Below are positions 5,854 to 10,739 of a DNA stretch of 10,739 bases, one piece after another; the first letter of the stretch is position 1; each line of letters opens with the position of its first letter. The translations under genes and the position numbers were made by a program. Source of the stretch: Pseudomonadota bacterium (GTDB lineage: Bacteria > Bdellovibrionota > Bacteriovoracia > Bacteriovoracales > Bacteriovoracaceae); the NCBI GenBank assembly GCA_023432655.1, contig JAEYUK010000024.1, positions 1 to 10,739 of the forward strand. The letters are read 5' to 3'. The notes beneath the pieces were generated by a model. That model was given only the letters and a program-made list of their open reading frames with translations, had not been told where the DNA came from and did not search any database.

Positions 5854-5860
5854 AGGAATT

Positions 5861-7552
5861 TTAATCCCGTTTAAGTTTTTTATAAGTTACGCGGCTTGGA
5901 ACATCCGCTTTGTCCCCAATTCGGCGACGAAGATCTTCGTGATAGTCTTCGAAGTTTCCTTCAAACCATGTCACTTTAGAATCTCCTTCAAAGGCCATGA
6001 TATGGGTACAAATTCTATCCAGGAAGTAACGATCGTGGGAAATAACCACTGCACAACCGGCGAAATCTAAAAGAGCGCGCTCAAGAGCTTGAAGAGTATT
6101 AACATCGAGATCGTTGGTCGGCTCATCCAGAAGAAGAACGTTCCCTTCTTCTTTAAGCATCTTCGCTAAGTGAACACGGTTTTTTTCACCGCCAGAAAGT
6201 TCCTTAATACGTTTACTCTGATCTTCACCACTAAAATTGAAACGAGAAACGTAAGCGCGAGCATTTACTTCCTTGTTCCCCAACTTAAGCAAATCAAGAC
6301 CTCCAGTAATTTCCTGAAGGATAGTTGATTCAGGATCCATTTCACGAGACTGGTCGATGTAAGCAAGCTTAACTGTTGAACCAACTTTGAATGTTCCCGC
6401 ATCAGGCTCTAACTGCCCTGTAATCATTTTAAAGAGTGTAGTTTTACCCGCGCCGTTTGGACCGATAATTCCTACGATACCACCCGGTGGAAGTTTAAAA
6501 GATACATTTTCATAAAGGAGTCTATCACCGAAGCCTTTAGCAATGTTGTCCGCCTCGATAACCACGTCACCCAAACGAGGACCTGCTGGAATGAAGAGAT
6601 CATTGGTCTCATTACGGGCTTCTGTCTTAGATTCAGCAAGCATCTTCTCGTAGTTTTGGATACGAGCTTTGGATTTTGCCTGACGAGCTTTCGCTCCCAT
6701 GCGAATCCACTCAAGCTCTTCGGCCATTTTCTTCGCTTGTTTAGATTGAGATTTCTCTTCTGCTGCCAGACGATTGGTCTTCTGCTCAAGCCATGAAGAA
6801 TAGTTCCCTTCCCAAGGAATACCGTGTCCACGGTCGAGTTCTAGAATCCAACCGGCAACGTGATCAAGGAAGTAACGATCGTGGGTAATCGCAATAACAG
6901 TCCCTTTATAGGCCTGAAGATGACGTTCAAGCCATAATACTGTTTCAGCATCAAGGTGGTTGGTAGGTTCATCCAGAAGAAGAACATCTGGTTCGGAAAG
7001 AAGAAGACGACAGAGGGCCACACGGCGTTTCTCACCACCAGAAAGCACTCCGCAAAGTTGCTCTGAAGGGGGACAACGAAGAGCTTCCATCGCAAGCTCT
7101 AAACGAGAATCTAGATCCCAAAGGTTCTGAGCATCCATTTTATCTTGAAGTGAAGCTTGTTCATCCAGAAGCTTATTCATCTCGTCGTCGGTCATTTCTT
7201 CGCCGAGTTTCATGTTCACTTCTTCATAGCGTTTAACAGTTGCTACCTGATCGGCCAGACCTTCTTCAACAACTTCTTTAACTGTTTTATTGGAATCGAG
7301 TTTTGGATCCTGCTCTAAGTAACCAAAGGTGATTCCTTTATTGGCGGTAACAGTTCCTAGATAATCTTTATCAACTCCAGCAATAATTCTTAAGAGTGAA
7401 GATTTACCGGATCCGTTAAGACCCAGAACTCCGATCTTGGCACCAAGATAGAATGAAAGTGAAATATCTTTTAGAACTTGTTTTTTCGGCGGATAGATTT
7501 TTCCAACCTTATGCATTCCAAAAATAATCTTTTTGTCGTCAACAACGGCCAT
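5861..7552 (-). CDS. ettA: Energy-dependent translational throttle protein EttA (ABC-F)
   Basis: 563 residues from ATG 7552, preceded by AAGGAAG; E. coli EttA is 555. It is a soluble protein with two ABC domains and no membrane segment. Domain 1 has Walker A GLNGSGKS (44-51), the arm insertion typical of EttA (~95-145), LSGGE (170-174) and LLLDEPTNH (191-199, Glu195). The charged linker or P-site tether spans ~245-325. Domain 2 has GPNGAGKT (364-371), LSGGE (452-456) and LLLDEPTND (473-481, Glu477). EttA binds the ribosomal E site and gates the first elongation step according to ATP/ADP level; this role is known for the E. coli protein. All catalytic residues are intact. It has its own likely promoter and a strong terminator. 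Confidence 0.96.
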   Translation of the reverse strand: MAVVDDKKIIFGMHKVGKIYPPKKQVLKDISLSFYLGAKIGVLGLNGSGKSSLLRIIAGVDKDYLGTVTANKGITFGYLEQDPKLDSNKTVKEVVEEGLADQVATVKRYEEVNMKLGEEMTDDEMNKLLDEQASLQDKMDAQNLWDLDSRLELAMEALRCPPSEQLCGVLSGGEKRRVALCRLLLSEPDVLLLDEPTNHLDAETVLWLERHLQAYKGTVIAITHDRYFLDHVAGWILELDRGHGIPWEGNYSSWLEQKTNRLAAEEKSQSKQAKKMAEELEWIRMGAKARQAKSKARIQNYEKMLAESKTEARNETNDLFIPAGPRLGDVVIEADNIAKGFGDRLLYENVSFKLPPGGIVGIIGPNGAGKTTLFKMITGQLEPDAGTFKVGSTVKLAYIDQSREMDPESTILQEITGGLDLLKLGNKEVNARAYVSRFNFSGEDQSKRIKELSGGEKNRVHLAKMLKEEGNVLLLDEPTNDLDVNTLQALERALLDFAGCAVVISHDRYFLDRICTHIMAFEGDSKVTWFEGNFEDYHEDLRRRIGDKADVPSRVTYKKLKRD

Positions 7553-7582
7553 GGCACTTCCTTTAAAATTTTAAGAAACCCC

Positions 7583-7611
7583 ATTTAAGCAGAAAGAGTT
7601 TAAGTTGTCTA
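7583..7611 (-). promoter_or_regulatory. Probable sigma70 promoter of ettA
   Basis: On the minus strand, TAGACA (7606-7611, 5 of 6 consensus) is followed by a 17-bp spacer and TTAAAT (7583-7588, 4 of 6). The start point would be near 7576, about 24 nt before the ettA ATG, leaving room for the AAGGAAG ribosome site. It lies in the 70-bp gap after the TadB/C-like gene, so ettA need not depend on read-through. Motif evidence only. Confidence 0.5.
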
Positions 7612-7622
7612 AGAATGAAGCG

Positions 7623-8492
7623 CTACATTAGAGTTATTAAGTCACCCAATAAAAGAAAAATGAAGGCAAGGTAAGAAGGAAGAAAAAATAAGGATAATAA
7701 TCCAAGCTTGACTACCGTCAGCTTCTTCTCAAAAAGTTCGAAATGCCATTTTTCTTGAAACCTAAGTTCCTCCATTAAATAGGTGACTTCTTCTTCATAG
7801 CTTGTTCCCATTTTTAAGCATTTTTGACAGGTTTCTCGGAGCTTACTCACCAAAGTTAAAAGACTTTTTTGCTTAATTCCCGCCAGCTCTCCTACTCCTG
7901 CCAAATGTAAAACTTCAGTTCGGGATAAGGGAACCTTTACCAGTGACTTTAAAATGAAAAGGATTTTCCATAGCTTTCCGATATCACTGAAGTATTTTTT
8001 ACGAAGGAAAGAAGTAAGGAAGGGAAGACAAAGAAGCCCTAATATCTGCCAGGTGAAAATAAGAATGAGATTCATCGCCTTCATATTTATTTCAACTAGG
8101 TTCAGAGCACCAATAATAAAAACCCAGGTCAGAAGCATCATGAATGCCATCTGAAGCCACATACCAAAGATGGCCTCTTTTATTTTTTTTTCGAATTGTC
8201 GATCGAGCTGCAAACCTTCACGTAAGAAGAGAAGGGAATCCTGATAATTACCTCCCATTTTACGGGCAAGCTTCAAAAGAATTTCCGTCACTTCGCTGTA
8301 GAATTTATAGCGAGGAAGAAGGCCTGGTAAGCCCAGATCCTGACGGTGTTGCCAATGAAATTTCTTGAGCCAGTCTTCCAACTCTTCTCCTGGACATTTT
8401 CGGATTATCAAGGTGTTAGATAAAAATCCCCCAGGCTTTTCTACCCATACCACTAAAATAAAAATGAGAATCATATAAAAGAGTAGCTGCAT
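7623..8492 (-). CDS. TadB/TadC-like inner-membrane platform protein (GspF/T2SSF superfamily)
   Basis: 289 residues from ATG 8492, with AGAGG seven bases upstream. Predicted membrane segments are at ~2-18, 112-132, 138-162 and 260-285. The cytoplasmic helical stretches at ~60-108 and 175-255 have the shape of the two T2SSF halves. The end of the protein (RFQEKWHFELFEKKLTVVKL then a hydrophobic segment with FLPSYL) is very like the C-terminus of TadC/TadB, where a polar helix leads into a last TM containing FLPA. It would be the membrane platform driven by the CpaF-type ATPase encoded at 2351-3457. Only one platform gene is visible, while most Tad systems use two. It is separated from the other Tad genes by five unrelated genes and lies on the opposite strand. 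Assignment is by pattern, as the family is divergent. Confidence 0.68.
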   Translation of the reverse strand: MQLLFYMILIFILVVWVEKPGGFLSNTLIIRKCPGEELEDWLKKFHWQHRQDLGLPGLLPRYKFYSEVTEILLKLARKMGGNYQDSLLFLREGLQLDRQFEKKIKEAIFGMWLQMAFMMLLTWVFIIGALNLVEINMKAMNLILIFTWQILGLLCLPFLTSFLRKKYFSDIGKLWKILFILKSLVKVPLSRTEVLHLAGVGELAGIKQKSLLTLVSKLRETCQKCLKMGTSYEEEVTYLMEELRFQEKWHFELFEKKLTVVKLGLLSLFFLPSYLAFIFLLLGDLITLM

Positions 8493-8535
8493 TCAAAAAC
8501 CTCTGAATAAAATTCTCCCTACACTCTTCGTTTCA

Positions 8536-8563
8536 TTGACAGTACGCAAGGCATTATCATAGT
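8536..8563 (+). promoter_or_regulatory. Probable promoter giving a nearly leaderless mRNA
   Basis: A perfect TTGACA (8536-8541), a 16-bp spacer and CATAGT (8558-8563, 4 of 6) would start transcription about 8569-8572. The ATG of the small helical protein is at 8573, so the message would have essentially no 5' leader. This agrees with the absence of any Shine-Dalgarno before that ATG. Confidence 0.45.
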
Positions 8564-8572
8564 TTGAACTAT

Positions 8573-8875
8573 ATGAATTCATTTCAGAAACAATCCACAA
8601 CTGCGACTACAGAAACCCATGAGAGTTTCCTGATCACATTTGAAAATAATCTTTTAAAGATGATGGATATTCTTGAAGTTGAACTTTTAATGAAAAAGCT
8701 TCAGTTCTTAGGATTAAACTTTGATCCCTTTCAAAATGAAGTAGAAAATGAATGTGTTCAGATCATGGAGCAATTGGGGTTAACTCATCACATGCAAAAC
8801 CCTTATCTGGCCACTAACATCCTTCTGCGCCTTTTGGATAAAACTGAAGAAAGATTGAACAACCTTAAGCAGTAA
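8573..8875 (+). CDS. Small acidic helical protein of unknown function
   Basis: 100 residues from ATG 8573. An in-frame TTG at 8564 lies against the likely -10 box and adds only three residues, so it was not used. The first ~15 residues are Ser/Thr/Gln-rich and probably disordered. The rest is almost wholly helical, with Leu/Met/Ile heptad-like spacing (FENNLLKMMDILEVELLMKK and LLRLLDKTEERLNNL), suggesting a helical bundle or dimer. One Cys and no signal peptide imply a cytoplasmic protein. I recognise no family. It is 16 bp upstream of the methyltransferase gene and probably co-transcribed with it, so a regulatory or binding partner role is possible but untested. Confidence 0.72.
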   Translation: MNSFQKQSTTATTETHESFLITFENNLLKMMDILEVELLMKKLQFLGLNFDPFQNEVENECVQIMEQLGLTHHMQNPYLATNILLRLLDKTEERLNNLKQ

Positions 8876-8891
8876 AACTGCGGAACCAAAC

Positions 8892-10103
8892 ATGAACAAA
8901 ATCCCTGAATGCCTGATCCATCCGGTATCGATTAAATTATTGCGCCAAGGCCACCCGTGGATCACCGCTGACAATTTCTCTAACCGTTTTCCCCGTCATT
9001 CTGAGTTTGTGATTGCGACTGATGACCGAAAACGTCCTATGGCCTTATTAATGCATGATCCTTTCCACAAAAATGTGAAGGCCCGGGTCTGGAGCACTAA
9101 ATTTCCTTTTGACCGCGAAGCCCAGCATTTTACGGCCAGCATTCAAGGGAGACTGGATCTCGCTTTTGAAAAGAGAATCCAGCAAAAAGAACTTAAAGAG
9201 CGGGAAAATTACTATCTTACTTTCGGTGAAGCGGATCATCTTCCGGGACTATTCATCCTTAGGCTGAAAGACCGAGTCTTAATTCAGTTCTATACTGGAT
9301 TCTGGAACCGTTATAAATCCATAATTCAAACGACGATTCAGGAAGTATTTCCCGAAATTACAGACGATAATATCTGGTTTCAGCTGCGAGGTGAAACTAA
9401 AGAGCTTCAAAAGCTTCCACAAAACAGTGTTGATCAGGGAAGAAGAGATGAATTTCATCTTTCAGAATTCGGCATTCAGTATTTAATTCGGTTAGGAAGT
9501 TCTTATGATCATGGACTTTACACCGACATGAGTTCTATCCGGCACAGTCTTTCTAAAATTGTTAAACCAGGTTCAAGCTTATTGAACCTTTATAGCTACA
9601 CCGGTGCTTTCTCCTTATGGGCGATGAAACTTGGAGCAACGGATGTTGTTTCTGTTGATCTTTCTCCTAAATATATCGAGTGGCTTCAACAAAATCTGGG
9701 TCTAAACCCTGAGCTTGATCCAACTCAGCACACTACCATGACTTTAAGTGTGGATGAAGCTCTCACCGAGCTTAAAAAGAATGAGAAAACTTTTGACCTC
9801 ATAATCTGCGATCCTCCTTCATCATCCTCTGACGGCAGTAAAAGAACATCGGCAATTAAAGCTTATAAAGATTTATTGCAAAAGATGGATCCGCTCTTAA
9901 ATCCACAAGGTAAACTAGTGATCTTTCTCAATACCCATCAAGTGACCCAAGAAAAATTCGATCGTGTTTTGAAAGATTATTTGAGCGAGCTAAAGCTTAA
10001 TTACAAACTATCCACAAGGCTTCATCTGGGACAAGATTGTCCGACCTTGAAAGGCTTTCCAGAAGGCAGTTATCTTAAAGGCATCATCCTGGAAAAATTA
10101 TGA
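8892..10103 (+). CDS. RlmI-family class I SAM-dependent methyltransferase, divergent active site
   Basis: 403 residues from ATG 8892. The N-terminus (1-70) is PUA-like (HPWITADNF). A linker domain follows with FGEADHLPGLFI (111-122), a signature of the RlmI/RlmL-K group. The Rossmann methyltransferase domain begins about 190 with motif I LLNLYSYTGAFSLWAMKLGA (230-249), then the SAM-ribose acidic strand (VDLSP) and motif IV CDPPS (306-310). The C-terminus FPEGSYLKGIIL is also typical. E. coli RlmI makes m5C1962 in 23S rRNA using a motif VI cysteine (SCS). Here that strand reads LVIFLNTHQ, with no Cys, and Cys383 appears where relatives usually have DHP. The substrate is therefore uncertain, though RNA remains most likely. 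It overlaps the following ABC gene as ATGA, so the two are translationally coupled. Confidence 0.85.
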   Translation: MNKIPECLIHPVSIKLLRQGHPWITADNFSNRFPRHSEFVIATDDRKRPMALLMHDPFHKNVKARVWSTKFPFDREAQHFTASIQGRLDLAFEKRIQQKELKERENYYLTFGEADHLPGLFILRLKDRVLIQFYTGFWNRYKSIIQTTIQEVFPEITDDNIWFQLRGETKELQKLPQNSVDQGRRDEFHLSEFGIQYLIRLGSSYDHGLYTDMSSIRHSLSKIVKPGSSLLNLYSYTGAFSLWAMKLGATDVVSVDLSPKYIEWLQQNLGLNPELDPTQHTTMTLSVDEALTELKKNEKTFDLIICDPPSSSSDGSKRTSAIKAYKDLLQKMDPLLNPQGKLVIFLNTHQVTQEKFDRVLKDYLSELKLNYKLSTRLHLGQDCPTLKGFPEGSYLKGIILEKL

Positions 10104-10739
10104 TCAAGGTAACTAACCTCAGTAAGACTTTTATCTCTCATACGAAGGAGCCAGGTCTCAAAGGCTCTCTGAAAGCCTTGATAAAGCGCGAGAAGAAAAC
10201 GAAAGAAGCTTTAAAATCAGTGAACCTTGAAATCAAGCAAGGTGATATCATCGGACTCATAGGGGCCAATGGCGCTGGAAAAACGACGCTGGTCAAGATT
10301 CTTTCTGGCATTGTTCATCCCACCTCCGGCGAAGCCACCGTTCTAGGCCATAAACCCTGGGAACGCCACAATGAATATCGAAAGCAGATGTCTCTTATTA
10401 TGGGACAGAAGGCCCAGGTTTGGTGGGATCTTCCAGCAATGGATAGCTTCATTCTTCTGAAGGAAATCTATGAGATTCCTGAAAAGATTTTTAAAGAGAA
10501 CGTAGAGTTTCTGGCCGAAACTTTGATGGTTACTAATCATCTCACAACTCAGGTCCGCAAACTCTCCCTAGGGGAGCGCATGAAAATTGAACTCATGGCG
10601 GCACTTCTACATAGACCGAAAGTCATTTTTCTCGACGAGCCAACTATTGGTTTGGATCTTTCTGCCCAGAGGGCCGTCAGAGATTTTATTAAAAGTTTTC
10701 AGAAAGAATACAAACCTATTACGATTATCACTTCTCACT
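10100..10739 (+). CDS. ABC-2-type transporter ATP-binding protein, COG4586 type (cut by right edge)
   Basis: 213 complete codons from ATG 10100, running off the window. Walker A is GANGAGKT (55-62), the Q-loop includes Gln103 in MGQKAQVWWDLPA, the signature is the variant LSLGER (155-160), Walker B is VIFLDEP (175-181, Glu180) and the last complete codon is the H-loop His213. A ~25-residue basic insertion (KEPGLKGSLKALIKREKKTK) before the first core strand and the GQK.Q.WWDLP sequence are typical of the COG4586 exporters, whose two permease genes usually follow. Those genes should lie just beyond 10739. The transported substrate is not known from sequence; some relatives are annotated as viologen or peptide exporters. 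ATGA overlap with the methyltransferase gene shows operon membership. Confidence 0.92.
   Translation, partial: MIKVTNLSKTFISHTKEPGLKGSLKALIKREKKTKEALKSVNLEIKQGDIIGLIGANGAGKTTLVKILSGIVHPTSGEATVLGHKPWERHNEYRKQMSLIMGQKAQVWWDLPAMDSFILLKEIYEIPEKIFKENVEFLAETLMVTNHLTTQVRKLSLGERMKIELMAALLHRPKVIFLDEPTIGLDLSAQRAVRDFIKSFQKEYKPITIITSH

Noticed and set aside
6472..7095. Additional minus-strand open frames within the ettA region
   Set aside because: They are out-of-frame shadows of ettA, without coherent domains or ribosome sites.
7954..8368. Plus-strand open frames opposite the TadB/C-like gene
   Set aside because: Antisense shadows with no recognisable protein features.
8564..8572. TTG 8564 as the start of the small helical protein
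   Set aside because: It abuts the probable -10 element, has no ribosome site, and ATG 8573 is three codons downstream.

Overview
The window is AT-rich, gene-dense bacterial DNA with no RNA gene, CRISPR array, insertion sequence or phage module, and no gene-free stretch longer than about 100 bases. The combination of a compact Tad/Flp-type secretion locus, a small Lys/Ala-rich H1-like protein, an EttA ABC-F factor and a divergent RlmI-type methyltransferase suggests a Gram-negative bacterium. My best guess is a Bdellovibrio/Bacteriovorax-type predator or relative (Bdellovibrionota). That placement is inference from gene style, not proof.

Left third (1-3457): a plus-strand, tightly overlapping Tad-like operon. 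It holds the tail of a small membrane protein (possibly pilin-like), a one-TM protein with a weak CpaB-like look, a small exported Cys-containing protein, a CpaC/RcpA-type secretin and a CpaF/TadA-type secretion ATPase. Nested in the middle of this operon, on the opposite strand, is a complete transcription unit for a 77-residue histone-H1-like protein. Its promoter lies over the secretin's signal-peptide codons and its intrinsic terminator lies inside the exported-protein gene. This is the most unusual architecture in the window. It also creates an annotation trap, because the antisense of the Lys/Ala-rich gene is open and extends the secretin frame by about 93 false residues.

Middle (3454-5841): a minus-strand XRE-type regulator converges on the ATPase, and their stop codons overlap. 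The regulator is divergent from a plus-strand pair, a stand-alone nucleotidyltransferase and a Rossmann-fold SDR epimerase/dehydratase-like protein, joined stop-to-start. The 90-bp divergent region holds a 23-bp palindrome with a TATAAT box on each strand and a third half-site, which looks like an autoregulatory operator.

Right half (5861-10739): ettA and, upstream of it, a TadB/TadC-like membrane platform protein lie on the minus strand. A strong hairpin terminator separates ettA from the SDR gene. The platform protein is the third core Tad component, and it sits about 4 kb away from and opposite to the secretin/ATPase pair. Divergent from it is a plus-strand run: a small helical unknown, possibly on a leaderless message, then an RlmI-fold methyltransferase that seems to lack the expected catalytic cysteine. 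The run ends with an ABC transporter ATPase of the COG4586 type, cut by the right edge exactly after its H-loop histidine.
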